Of a DNA stretch of 19,928 bases, positions 1-7,316 are shown piece by piece. This DNA is from Candidatus Margulisiibacteriota bacterium (lineage in GTDB: Bacteria; Margulisbacteria; Termititenacia; Termititenacales; Termititenacaceae): assembly GCA_031279305.1 (NCBI GenBank), contig JAITIS010000123.1, positions 1 through 19,928 of the forward strand, read 5' to 3'. A program made the position numbers and the translations under genes. Every line of letters begins with the position of its first letter. Position 1 is the first letter of the stretch. The notes below the pieces were generated by a model, which was given only the letters and a program-made list of their open reading frames with translations, ran no database searches and had not been told where the DNA came from.

Positions 1-706
1 GTCTGTCCAGCGCGTTTAGGGACGGCCAGCCCAAAAGCGGCGCCGCATAATCCGGCGTCTCGCTGTAAATAATTTTATTCAATTCCTCAAAAACCCTTTC
101 TCTGGCGGCCAGATGCAGATAATCAGCCAGTCTGGCGGTCACTTCTCTGGCTGTTTTTTCCTCCAGCGTAAAACCGGTAGCCGACATAAACCTGAGCGCG
201 CGCAAGACTCTCAGGCCGTCTTCTGCAAAACGGCTGGCTGGATCGCCCACCGTGCGGATAATTTTATTTTGCAAATCCTCTAGACCGTTGAACTCGTCAA
301 TCAGCTCATTGGTGGCCGGACTGTACGCCAGCGCGTTTACCGTAAAATCGCGGCGGCGCAGATCTTCGCGAATGTCTCCGGAATACTCGATGCGGTCAGG
401 ATGACGGCTGTCTGAGTAACCAGTCTCCCGGCGAAAAGTGGTGATCTGATACAGACTGCCGCCAAATTTCACCGTGATCGTGCCAAAGGCTCTGCCGGTC
501 GGCAGGGAATCGGGGAAAATTTCCTCTATCTGTTCTGGACGCGCGTCGGTTGCCAGATCAATGTCTTTGGCCGATTTACCGCGCAATACATCGCGTATCG
601 CACCGCCCACCACGAAACAGGCAAAATTTTTTTCCGCCAGCACGGCGGCTAAATCTTTGACAGTTTGAGGCAGAAACTCCCCCAGTTTTTTAGCTTTGAG
701 CAGCAT
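1..706 (-). CDS. cca: CCA-adding enzyme / tRNA nucleotidyltransferase, 3' end cut by window edge
   Basis: Reading the minus strand from the ATG at 706-704 gives 235 codons with no stop before the window edge, so the C-terminal part is missing. Class II nucleotidyltransferase hallmarks appear in order: GGAIRD near residue 34, the catalytic DIDLAT about a dozen residues later, RRRDFTVNALA in the middle of the read, then the EDGLRVLRALRF helix. This family adds or repairs the CCA end of tRNAs in the cytoplasm; bacterial poly(A) polymerase is a close relative and cannot be fully excluded from the N-terminal half. The start has no Shine-Dalgarno sequence, but an extended -10 lies 12 bases upstream, so the mRNA leader may be only a few bases. 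It is divergent from purE. Confidence 0.9.
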   Translation of the reverse strand, partial: MLLKAKKLGEFLPQTVKDLAAVLAEKNFACFVVGGAIRDVLRGKSAKDIDLATDARPEQIEEIFPDSLPTGRAFGTITVKFGGSLYQITTFRRETGYSDSRHPDRIEYSGDIREDLRRRDFTVNALAYSPATNELIDEFNGLEDLQNKIIRTVGDPASRFAEDGLRVLRALRFMSATGFTLEEKTAREVTARLADYLHLAARERVFEELNKIIYSETPDYAAPLLGWPSLNALDR

Positions 707-718
707 AAAAGTGAGAGG

Positions 719-727
719 ATTTTAACA
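719..727 (-). promoter_or_regulatory. Extended -10 promoter for cca
   Basis: On the minus strand TG-T-TAAAAT (727 to 719) matches the extended -10 form TGnTATAAT with one mismatch. No convincing -35 is visible. The expected start of transcription is about six bases before the cca ATG. The -10 was recognised by eye. Confidence 0.4.
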
Positions 728-739
728 CCAATGTTTGGT
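727..739. repeat. Inverted repeat between divergent cca and purE promoters
   Basis: ACCAA at 727-731 and TTGGT at 735-739 form a perfect 5-bp inverted repeat with a 3-base spacer. It sits between and overlaps the two divergent -10 elements, which is where a repressor could affect both genes. It is short enough to be chance. No known regulator motif is assigned. Confidence 0.3.
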
Positions 740-744
740 ACAAT
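736..744 (+). promoter_or_regulatory. Extended -10 promoter for purE
   Basis: TG-G-TACAAT at 736-744 matches the extended -10 form. Transcription would begin near 751, leaving a leader of about ten bases that starts at the purE Shine-Dalgarno sequence GGGAGG (751-756). No good -35 is seen. Confidence 0.45.
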
Positions 745-760
745 AAAGTCGGGAGGCAGT

Positions 761-1201
761 ATGATCGGCATAATTATGGGCAGCGACTCCGATATGGATG
801 TTATGCGGAAAGCGGCGGATATTCTGGACAAATTGGGCGTGGCCTACGATATCACGGTGGCCAGCGCGCACCGCGATCCGGAAAAAGTTCGCGCTTTCGC
901 GCGCGGCGCCGCGCAAAAATACAAAGTCATCATCGCCGGCGCGGGCAAGGCCGCGCATCTGCCGGGCGTCATTGCCGGACAGACCACACTGCCGGTTATC
1001 GGCGTACCGATCAAAACCGCAGATTTGGGCGGACTGGATTCCCTGCTCTCTATCGTGCAGATGCCGGGAGGCGTGCCGGTCGCCACTGTTGCGATAAACG
1101 GCGCGCAGAACGCTGGTCTGCTGGCCGCGCAGATCGTCGCGCTGACTGACAATAAGACCGCCAAAGCTCTGGCGGATTATAAAGAAACGCTCAAGGGCTA
1201 A
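761..1201 (+). CDS. purE: N5-carboxyaminoimidazole ribonucleotide mutase PurE
   Basis: This 146-residue cytoplasmic enzyme of purine synthesis interconverts N5-CAIR and CAIR. The start at 761 is chosen over upstream in-frame ATGs because GGGAGG precedes it and the protein then begins MIGIIMGSDSD, as PurE does. Visible motifs are GSDSD (7-11), SAHR (35-38) and AHLPGV (65-70) with the conserved His66, plus DSLLSIVQMPGGVPVATVAI. The AHLPG form points to class I, which normally works with PurK; purK is not in the window. Length is slightly short of the usual 160 residues, mainly at the C terminus. One base separates its stop from cvpA, so the two are probably co-transcribed and translationally coupled. 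Confidence 0.93.
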   Translation: MIGIIMGSDSDMDVMRKAADILDKLGVAYDITVASAHRDPEKVRAFARGAAQKYKVIIAGAGKAAHLPGVIAGQTTLPVIGVPIKTADLGGLDSLLSIVQMPGGVPVATVAINGAQNAGLLAAQIVALTDNKTAKALADYKETLKG

Positions 1202-1202
1202 A

Positions 1203-1808
1203 ATGTCTTTTAACTGGCTGGATGGACTCATCGCAATAATCTTGGTCATCAATATCCTGTATGGCCTGCGCCGCGGGCTGATCCGCACGCTGTTTGGAAT
1301 GCTGGGCCTCATTATCGCGCTATTCTTATGCATCAAGGGCACGCCGGCTGTCGCGGAATTATTGTTGTGGCTGCGTATTTCCGGCACCGCCGCTTACGCC
1401 GCGGCGCTTATTTTACTTTTTATTATTATCTATTTTCTGGTCAATGAAATTGGCCGGCATATTCAGGCTTTGCTCAAAGAATCCAGTTTCCGCAATATCG
1501 ATTTGGTCGGCGGATCGCTGTGCGGACTGGCCAAAGGTATTTTGTACACGCTGTTTCTGCTGATACCGCTGCTCGGTAATATTTTTGCCTCGCCTGCCCT
1601 GCTTAAGGCTTTTGAAAATTCCACCTTGTTAAATTTCGGCCATCCGATCGTATATTACGCCGAGCCAATCATTCAGAATCTACTCTATCAAGGCGCCCAG
1701 ACCTGGCAGGAATACCGCCAAGAATTTGAACAGTACAACACTGTTATTGACCCGGTGCGCGAACTGCCCGCGCTGCCGGATCTGCCCGGCTACCTCAGCT
1801 ATTATTAA
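1203..1808 (+). CDS. cvpA: CvpA family membrane protein
   Basis: This 201-residue protein has four hydrophobic segments (about 7-25, 28-46, 62-82 and 105-127) and the CvpA-type N terminus, with Asp at position 7 and a GLRRGLIRTLFGMLG loop between the first helices. CvpA homologues were named from colicin V production and are often next to purine genes, as here directly after purE; their molecular role is not settled. The start ATG follows the purE stop by one base, with AAGGG upstream. The C-terminal region after residue 150 is polar, acidic and proline-rich, and probably faces the cytoplasm or periplasm as a tail. Confidence 0.82.
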   Translation: MSFNWLDGLIAIILVINILYGLRRGLIRTLFGMLGLIIALFLCIKGTPAVAELLLWLRISGTAAYAAALILLFIIIYFLVNEIGRHIQALLKESSFRNIDLVGGSLCGLAKGILYTLFLLIPLLGNIFASPALLKAFENSTLLNFGHPIVYYAEPIIQNLLYQGAQTWQEYRQEFEQYNTVIDPVRELPALPDLPGYLSYY

Positions 1809-1810
1809 AA

Positions 1811-2539
1811 ATGGACAGCACGCCGGAAGAATTGGCCAAACTGCGCGAAGAGATCAGCAAGACGCTCGCTGCCGCCGTTCTGCCCGCGGAAGCGCAGTGG
1901 CTGCTCGAATACAGGGCGACAGACCGGATCAAAAAAGAAGTTTGGCGTGATCTGCTTTTTTTACTGGCCGACAGCAGGCTGCGCGACGCCAGCAGCTTGA
2001 GTTTAAATCAAAAATTGATCCTGCTGGAAACACTGCATCTTAATCTCATTCAGGCCGGACAGCCGTTAGACCGCCAGCTGTTCAGCAAAAAAATCCGCCC
2101 TGCCCTAAATCTCACCAGAGAAATATTTTTAGATCTGCAGGACATTGTAAATTACCAAAAAAATAAAAAAGAAAAATTTCGGCTGGGCGCCCTGCGCAAA
2201 TACGGGCCGGTCAAAGACGCGCCTTATCGCAATAGACTGCGCGAGGATTTCGCCGGCGCTCTGCGCGACGGAAACTATGCCAAGGCACAGGAGATCATCC
2301 TGATCTTAAATTTCCGCAAAAACGCGAACCGCAAAGGCATCACCAAAGAAGCACTGGACAGGCTGGAAAAAGAACTGTCCGCCGCCGCCGGAGAACTGCG
2401 TTTGGACATCGACTGGTTGAAAGAGAATTTCAACGCCGATCGTCCGCCCCTGCAATCAACCTATCAGCCGGAGGACAACAAAGTAAATATTATTTATAAG
2501 AAATTACCGGATGGTCTCAAACCGGCAGAGAAATGCTAA
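1811..2539 (+). CDS. Hypothetical soluble helical protein
   Basis: I do not recognise this 242-residue protein. It has no signal peptide and no membrane segment. It is rich in Leu, Lys, Glu, Arg and Ala and should be largely alpha-helical, with a Lys-rich stretch near 114-122 and a polar, Pro-containing C terminus. It starts two bases after the cvpA stop with no clear Shine-Dalgarno sequence, so it probably depends on translational coupling and belongs to the purE-cvpA unit. The frame is open throughout and its reading is not explained by a better gene on the other strand until the last 23 bases, where it overlaps the end of the convergent histidine kinase gene. Confidence 0.7.
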   Translation: MDSTPEELAKLREEISKTLAAAVLPAEAQWLLEYRATDRIKKEVWRDLLFLLADSRLRDASSLSLNQKLILLETLHLNLIQAGQPLDRQLFSKKIRPALNLTREIFLDLQDIVNYQKNKKEKFRLGALRKYGPVKDAPYRNRLREDFAGALRDGNYAKAQEIILILNFRKNANRKGITKEALDRLEKELSAAAGELRLDIDWLKENFNADRPPLQSTYQPEDNKVNIIYKKLPDGLKPAEKC

Positions 2540-3809
2540 ACGTGGAGCCTTTGCCCACGGCGGATCTAACCGAGATCCGTCCCCGGTGTGCTTTGATGAT
2601 ATTATTGCTGACAGACAAACCCAGACCGGTGCCTTTGTCCGAAGCCTTGGTTGTAAAAAAAGCCTGAAAAATACTGCCCAGATTCTCCGGCGCGATGCCG
2701 ATGCCGTTGTCGGCAATCTCTATGCGGATTTTATTATTTCTAAAACGCGTGGAAATTCTCAAGCGGCCGCCGTCGGCCATCGCGTGCTCGGCATTCAGAA
2801 TGATATTGGTCAAAACCTGCACCAGCTGATTTTTATCGCCGGTGATCTCCGGCAAGTCGGCAGCCAACCGCGCGTCTATCTGTATACCGCGGCGGCGCAG
2901 ATTGTAATTGGTCAGCGCCAGCGCGTCAGCCACCACTTGATTGACCGCGACTTTTTGCAGATCCGCGCGGGTCTTTTTGGCAAAAGCCAAAAAATTGCGC
3001 ACTATATTCTGCAAATGTCCCACGGAAGTCTCCAGACCATCCAGCACCTGCAGAGCGCCGGCATCACCCCGCAAAAAACCGCGCAAAAGCTCCGTAAAAC
3101 CGGCAATGCCGGCCAGAGGATTCTTAATCTCGTGCGTGATGCCGGCGACCAGCTCGCCCATCGCCGCCAGACGCTCGGAATGAATTAACTGCGCTTGAAT
3201 ATCTTTAATCTCCTGCGTGCGTTTATCAACAAGTTTGGCCAAATCTTTTAACATCAGCTCATTTTCCCGGCGCAGGCGCGCGTTTTCGATAGCCCAGCCG
3301 ATCTGCGAAGCAAATTGCTCCAAATTATTCTGGTCGGCGGCTCGCAGTTTTTTTTGCAATCTGTCCGCGCCAAGCACCGCCACCGTGCGCCCGCGGAAAA
3401 GCACCGGCACGAGCAGTATATCGCCGGCGCCAAAATGACCGAGTTTATAAATCGCAAAAAGCACTTCGCGGTCAGTTTCTTTCTGCGGATAATAAGCCGC
3501 CGCGCGCCTGTCCAGCAGCCCGCGCTGGAGCAGTGACCGGCTGGTTTTTAGCACATAAGTCGGGCCGCCCATCGAGTTTTTAGGCCACTTGAGGCTTTTG
3601 GCTATGAAACTGTGTTTGCCGACCGCCATCAAGACTTCCAGCAAGTCTTTGCGGCGGCTCGGCGCGAATAAATACACGCGGTCAAAATTCAGCAGTTTGC
3701 GCGCGGTTTCTAAAACTTTTTGGAGCGAATTGTTCAGGTCACGCCCTTTGATAATTTCAGAACCCAGTTGATTGAAGCGGAGGAGAAAAACTTCGTTTTT
3801 ATTTAACAT
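2517..3809 (-). CDS. Soluble GAF-domain sensor histidine kinase
   Basis: This 430-residue protein has no membrane segment, so it should sense a cytoplasmic signal. An N-terminal GAF-like domain covers about 25-178, followed by a coiled-coil linker at about 178-215. The dimerisation and phosphoacceptor domain has the H-box around THEIKNPL with His226. The ATPase domain has the N-box (LNAEHAMADGG, Asn339), DNGIG (367-371), FxxFFTTK (380-387 region) and GTGLGL (393-398). All catalytic boxes look intact. It is the last gene of the minus-strand block, 13 bases after map. An extended -10 overlaps the map stop, so it may also be transcribed alone. No response regulator is adjacent; the one at 19532 is far away and pairing cannot be inferred. 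Confidence 0.9.
   Translation of the reverse strand: MLNKNEVFLLRFNQLGSEIIKGRDLNNSLQKVLETARKLLNFDRVYLFAPSRRKDLLEVLMAVGKHSFIAKSLKWPKNSMGGPTYVLKTSRSLLQRGLLDRRAAAYYPQKETDREVLFAIYKLGHFGAGDILLVPVLFRGRTVAVLGADRLQKKLRAADQNNLEQFASQIGWAIENARLRRENELMLKDLAKLVDKRTQEIKDIQAQLIHSERLAAMGELVAGITHEIKNPLAGIAGFTELLRGFLRGDAGALQVLDGLETSVGHLQNIVRNFLAFAKKTRADLQKVAVNQVVADALALTNYNLRRRGIQIDARLAADLPEITGDKNQLVQVLTNIILNAEHAMADGGRLRISTRFRNNKIRIEIADNGIGIAPENLGSIFQAFFTTKASDKGTGLGLSVSNNIIKAHRGRISVRSAVGKGSTFSISLPV
2561..2579 (+). terminator. Possible hairpin after the purE-cvpA unit
   Basis: CGGATCT (2561-2567) and AGATCCG (2573-2579) form a perfect 7-bp stem with a 5-base loop, 21 bases after the stop at 2539. No T-run follows, so it is not a standard intrinsic terminator. 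It lies within the 3' end of the histidine kinase gene and could be a coincidence of coding sequence. Confidence 0.25.
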
Positions 3810-3816
3810 CCCCCAA

Positions 3817-3825
3817 ATTATATCA
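3817..3825 (-). promoter_or_regulatory. Perfect extended -10 for the histidine kinase, overlapping the map stop codon
   Basis: On the minus strand TG-A-TATAAT (3825 to 3817) is a full match to the extended -10 consensus. The TGA of the match is the map stop codon. Seven bases (TTGGGGG) then lead to the kinase ATG at 3809. The GGGGG run could act as a Shine-Dalgarno sequence on longer transcripts. A start from this promoter would give a leader of zero to two bases. Confidence 0.5.
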
Positions 3826-4581
3826 CGCCGTCAGCACGCGGCAGCCGCCCGGCACGACGGCGATGGTGTGCTCGTACTGCGCGGAGAGTTTGCGGTCTTT
3901 GGTCACCACAGTCCAGCCGTCCGCTAAAACTTCTGTTTTCCACGAGCCTGCGTTGATCATCGGCTCCACGGCGATGACCATACCTTCCCGCAAAATCAAT
4001 CCCTCGCCGGCCCGTCCGTAATGCGGCACCGACGGCGGCTCGTGCATCTGCGTGCCCACACCGTGGCCGACATACTCGCGCACCACCGAGAAGCCCAGCG
4101 GCTCCACATAAGACTGTATGGCATAACCGATATCGCCGATAGCCGCGCCTGGCCGGATGACCCGGATCGCCCGCGCCAGCGCTTCTTGCGCCGCCGCGCA
4201 TAGTTTCCAAGCGGGCGGAGAAACATTGCCGACCAGATAAGTGTAACAGCTGTCGCCGATATAGCCGTCCAGCGTGACGCCAATATCCACGCTGACTATA
4301 TCGCCATCCTGAATTATTTTTTGCTGGGAAGGAATGCCGTGCACGACTTCTTCATTGACCGAGACACACAGCGCCCAGCGGTAGCGCGGCACGGATTTGA
4401 AGGTCGGGAAAAGATTATGCCTGTCGCAGAAAGCGCAGGCATAATCTTCCAAATCCATAGTGCTCAAGCCCGGCTTTATATATTCCGCCAGCTCCGCAAA
4501 GAACAGGGCGTTATATTTGCCGGCTTCCGCCATTTTCATAATTTCGTATTCGGATCTGATAATCACCTGACCGTCGGACAT
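3823..4581 (-). CDS. map: Methionine aminopeptidase type I
   Basis: This 252-residue enzyme removes the initiator Met from nascent proteins in the cytoplasm. All expected catalytic residues are present: His81 (VVHGIP), metal ligands Asp99 (SVDIGV), Asp110 (GDSCYTYLVG), His173 (GHGVG), Glu206 (AVEPMIN) and Glu237 (YEHTIAV). The start is supported by AAAGGAG seven bases upstream in the context GGAGCCAAAATG. There is no N-terminal zinc-finger extension. The gene overlaps the end of dxr by 19 bases, so the two are in one transcript. In many bacteria map sits near secY; here it follows dxr in the place where rseP often is. Confidence 0.95.
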   Translation of the reverse strand: MSDGQVIIRSEYEIMKMAEAGKYNALFFAELAEYIKPGLSTMDLEDYACAFCDRHNLFPTFKSVPRYRWALCVSVNEEVVHGIPSQQKIIQDGDIVSVDIGVTLDGYIGDSCYTYLVGNVSPPAWKLCAAAQEALARAIRVIRPGAAIGDIGYAIQSYVEPLGFSVVREYVGHGVGTQMHEPPSVPHYGRAGEGLILREGMVIAVEPMINAGSWKTEVLADGWTVVTKDRKLSAQYEHTIAVVPGGCRVLTA

Positions 4582-5741
4582 TTTGGCTCCTTTTGAACAA
4601 ACTGCTTTGCCCAGTGGTCTGCGGCGAGTATGTCTTCCAATCCCGGAGCGGAAACCGCGCGGTGGGACAGCATAGCTTGTTCGATCAAGAAAGGGATATC
4701 AGTAAATTTTATTCTATCCTGACAGAACAGCTCCACCGCCGCTTCATTGGCCGCATTATACACCGCCGGCATAGTGCCGCCCGCTTGGCCGGCTTCATAA
4801 GCCAGCTTGAGTCCGCGGAAATTCTTAAAGTCCGGCGGACTGAACGAAAGATTTTTTACCTGCAGCAGATCCAGCGCGGGAACACAGCCGGGCAGACGCT
4901 CTGGATAAGTCAGCGCATACTGGATCGGCAGGCGCATATCCGGCATACCCAGCTGGGCCAGCACCGAGCCATCGCGGTATTCCACCAGCGAATGCACTAT
5001 CGACTGCGGGTGGATCAAAACTTCGATCCGCTCGCACGGCAGGCCAAAAAGCCAGCGCGCCTCGATAACCTCCAGTCCTTTGTTCACCAGCGTGGCCGAA
5101 TCAATAGTAATCTTGCGCCCCATAGCCCAGTTTGGATGTTTCAGCGCGTCCGCTGCTTTTTTGGCCGGCAGTTCCGCGGCAGGAACGCCGCGAAAAGCGC
5201 CGCCTGAAGCGGTAAGTATCAGCTTATTTATCTGCTCCAGCGGATACACAAAACAGCCGTTTGGCGCGACGGCCGGCGGACAAGACTGCATTATGGCCGA
5301 ATGTTCAGAGTCTACAGGCAGCAGTTTGACGCCATATTTTTCCACCAGAGGAATGATTATTTCTCCGGCGGCGGCCAATATTTCTTTGCTGGCCAGCGCG
5401 ATATTTTTTCTTAATTTGATGGCCTCTATCACCGGCTTTAGGCACTCCGTGCCGACCACCGCCGCCAGTACAATATCGGCCTCGGACACAGCCGCGCGCG
5501 ACAGTCCATCCGCACCGCTATAAACCGCCATATCTGGAAATTCTTTTTTTACCTCCGCCGCATCTTCCGCGCGCGACACCGCCGTAAGCCCCGGCTTAAA
5601 TTCCGCGATCTGTTTGAGCAAAAGCGGGATATTCCGCCCGGCGGCCAAAGCTGTGACGCGATAGTCCGGCAGACCGCGCAACACATCCAGCGCCTGCGCG
5701 CCGACCGAGCCAGTGGAGCCAAGTATAGAAATTTTTTTCAT
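4563..5741 (-). CDS. dxr: 1-deoxy-D-xylulose 5-phosphate reductoisomerase
   Basis: This 392-residue cytoplasmic enzyme is the second step of the MEP isoprenoid pathway, converting DXP to MEP with NADPH. The frame stays open far upstream, but the protein clearly begins MKKISILGSTGSVG at 5741. That ATG overlaps the cdsA stop as ATGA, which indicates translational coupling. NADPH binding is seen at GSTGSVG (8-14). Metal ligands are Asp144 and Glu146 (PVDSEHSA) and Glu225 in NKGLEVIEARWLF. The substrate loop HPNWAMGRKITIDSATLVNK is present, as is GTMPAVYNAANEAAVELF near the C terminus. A small oddity is SKE at 118-120, where the family usually has NKE. Confidence 0.95.
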   Translation of the reverse strand: MKKISILGSTGSVGAQALDVLRGLPDYRVTALAAGRNIPLLLKQIAEFKPGLTAVSRAEDAAEVKKEFPDMAVYSGADGLSRAAVSEADIVLAAVVGTECLKPVIEAIKLRKNIALASKEILAAAGEIIIPLVEKYGVKLLPVDSEHSAIMQSCPPAVAPNGCFVYPLEQINKLILTASGGAFRGVPAAELPAKKAADALKHPNWAMGRKITIDSATLVNKGLEVIEARWLFGLPCERIEVLIHPQSIVHSLVEYRDGSVLAQLGMPDMRLPIQYALTYPERLPGCVPALDLLQVKNLSFSPPDFKNFRGLKLAYEAGQAGGTMPAVYNAANEAAVELFCQDRIKFTDIPFLIEQAMLSHRAVSAPGLEDILAADHWAKQFVQKEPKCPTVR

Positions 5742-6589
5742 AAATTTACAAAATACACCACAAAATAATAAAAGGCCGGGAAAGTCAGAACAAACGAATC
5801 CATACGGTCGAGCAGACCGCCGTGGCCGGGCAGCAGACTGCCGAAATCTTTGGTCAAAAGCGCGCGTTTGAGCAGGGATTCGATCAGGTCGCCGATCTGC
5901 GCCAGCGCGGAAATGCCGGTGCCCAAACCCAGCGCCTGCCAAAAATGAAAAGGAAAACCCCAGAACAGATTTGCCAGCCAAAACAGCAACAAGGAAAGCA
6001 AAACTCCGCCCAGAATCCCGCCGGCGGCGCCTTCCACGGATTTTTGAGGGCTGATCGCCTGCGCCAAAGGATGGCGGCCAAAAGGGATGCCGACCAGATA
6101 AGCAAAAACATCGTTGCCGGACACCACAAAAAAGAGGTACAGACAGTATTCCAAGCCATAAGGAGCATCGCGCAGGAGCAGAACGTGCGTGTACATCAGG
6201 CCGATATACAATATCGAACGCAGCAAATAGAGATTGGAGCTGGCCAAAAAATATATTTTTTGGCGGCATAATTCAAAAACAAAGAAAGCGATTATCAAGC
6301 TGGAAGAAACCAAAAGCGTAAAATTTTCCCAGACCAGTCTGGTCTCCTGCATATAGACAGACAAAAGTAAAAGCGTGGTAAACAGGTAGCCATAATAAAA
6401 ATTATCGTGATTCTGCTTAAAACGAATATTGTACATATGATACATTTCCTGCAGGGAGACAATGCTGACCAAAAGCACCGCGATAAAAAACGGCAGCTCG
6501 CCCATATAAAGCGCGGCCATCACTGCCGGCACATACACTATAATAGTTAAAATACGCTGCAGCAGTTTGGTTAGATCAAAACTTCTCAT
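5738..6589 (-). CDS. cdsA: Phosphatidate cytidylyltransferase (CDP-diglyceride synthase)
   Basis: This inner-membrane enzyme makes CDP-diacylglycerol from CTP and phosphatidate for phospholipid synthesis. The start is set at 6589 (MRSFDLTKLLQRI), because GGAG lies eight bases upstream and residues before it are non-membrane shadow sequence of uppS. That gives 283 residues with about eight hydrophobic helices. The CdsA signature near the C terminus is visible: SVEGAAGGILGG, then RALLTKDFGSLLPGHGG and LLDRMDSFVLT. It overlaps the end of uppS by 14 bases and the start of dxr by 4. The order uppS-cdsA-dxr is the common bacterial arrangement. Confidence 0.93.
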   Translation of the reverse strand: MRSFDLTKLLQRILTIIVYVPAVMAALYMGELPFFIAVLLVSIVSLQEMYHMYNIRFKQNHDNFYYGYLFTTLLLLSVYMQETRLVWENFTLLVSSSLIIAFFVFELCRQKIYFLASSNLYLLRSILYIGLMYTHVLLLRDAPYGLEYCLYLFFVVSGNDVFAYLVGIPFGRHPLAQAISPQKSVEGAAGGILGGVLLSLLLFWLANLFWGFPFHFWQALGLGTGISALAQIGDLIESLLKRALLTKDFGSLLPGHGGLLDRMDSFVLTFPAFYYFVVYFVNL

Positions 6590-7316
6590 CTTGCGCTCCG
6601 CCCAGCCGGCGCCGGCGTTTTTGATAACTGCGCACCGCCTGCCGAAATAAACGTCCGTCAAAATCCGGCCAGCATTTTGGCGTGAACCAAAATTCCGTGT
6701 AAGCGCACTGCCACAGGAGAAAATTGCTAATTCTGAGCTGCCCGGAAGTGCGAATGAGCAAATCAGGATCAGGCAGCCCGGCGGTGCACAGATATTTGGC
6801 AAAAGTTTCTTCCGTAACAGTTCGTACGCCGGAGTTCAAGGCCTTGTTCACAGCGCGCACCAGCTCGTCCCGTCCGCCGTAATTAAGCAGCACATTAAGC
6901 GCAAGCGCCGGACGCTCCTGTTTGGTTTCCGCCTCGGCGGAGCGCATCAACTCTCGCAGTTCCGGCGAAAATTTTTCCAGCCCGCCCAAAAAACGCACGG
7001 CGATTTTATTTTTACACAGCTCCGGTATTTCCTTTTGCAGGGATTCCTTAAAAAGACCCAGCAGATGCTCCACCTCGTCCGGCGGTCTTTTCCAGTTTTC
7101 GGTGGAAAAAGCAAAAACAGTCAGGCAGGGAATGCCCAGATAGGCGGCCTCGGTCAGCGTGCGGCGCAGAGCGTCAGCGCCCCGGGCATGCCCGGCGCCG
7201 CGCGGCAACCCGCGCCTTCTGGCCCAAGTGCCGTTGCCGTCCATTATTATGGCGACGTGCGCCGGTTTCCGGCCATTGCGAAGTTTGCGGCGCTCGATAT
7301 TTTCCCAGAGCCGCAT
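6576..7316 (-). CDS. uppS: Isoprenyl (undecaprenyl) diphosphate synthase
   Basis: This 246-residue cis-prenyltransferase would extend farnesyl diphosphate to the lipid carrier of cell-wall synthesis. Catalytic Asp26 is in IIMDGNG, with Arg39 (LPRG) and His43 (AGHARGA) conserved. FAFSTENWKRP, LNYGGRDELVRA, DPDLLIRTSGQLRISNFLLWQ and YTEFWFTPKCWPDF are all typical. The residue after DGNG is Thr30, where the family nearly always has Arg; the codon ACT is clear in the sequence. Start ATG overlaps the frr stop by one base (TAATG), so translation is coupled. Product chain length cannot be read from the sequence. Confidence 0.92.
   Translation of the reverse strand: MRLWENIERRKLRNGRKPAHVAIIMDGNGTWARRRGLPRGAGHARGADALRRTLTEAAYLGIPCLTVFAFSTENWKRPPDEVEHLLGLFKESLQKEIPELCKNKIAVRFLGGLEKFSPELRELMRSAEAETKQERPALALNVLLNYGGRDELVRAVNKALNSGVRTVTEETFAKYLCTAGLPDPDLLIRTSGQLRISNFLLWQCAYTEFWFTPKCWPDFDGRLFRQAVRSYQKRRRRLGGAQDEKF

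Noticed and set aside
722..1387. Minus-strand open frame of 221 codons across purE and cvpA
   Set aside because: It is antisense to two well supported genes and has no family features.
2511..3188. Long plus-strand open frame of 225 codons antisense to the histidine kinase
   Set aside because: The opposite strand encodes intact kinase motifs throughout. The frame has low-complexity Gln/Arg/His content typical of a GC-driven shadow.
4593..5207. Plus-strand open frame of 204 codons antisense to dxr
   Set aside because: DXR coding is certain here, and the antisense protein has no motif.
5742..6269. Open frame extending dxr upstream to a 568-residue protein
   Set aside because: The extra part is cdsA read in another frame. 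DXR begins at 5741 with its NADPH motif, and the ATGA overlap fits coupling.
6590..6802. Upstream extension of cdsA to 354 residues
   Set aside because: The extension is a shadow of uppS with Cys/Arg-rich sequence. GGAG before 6589 supports the shorter form.
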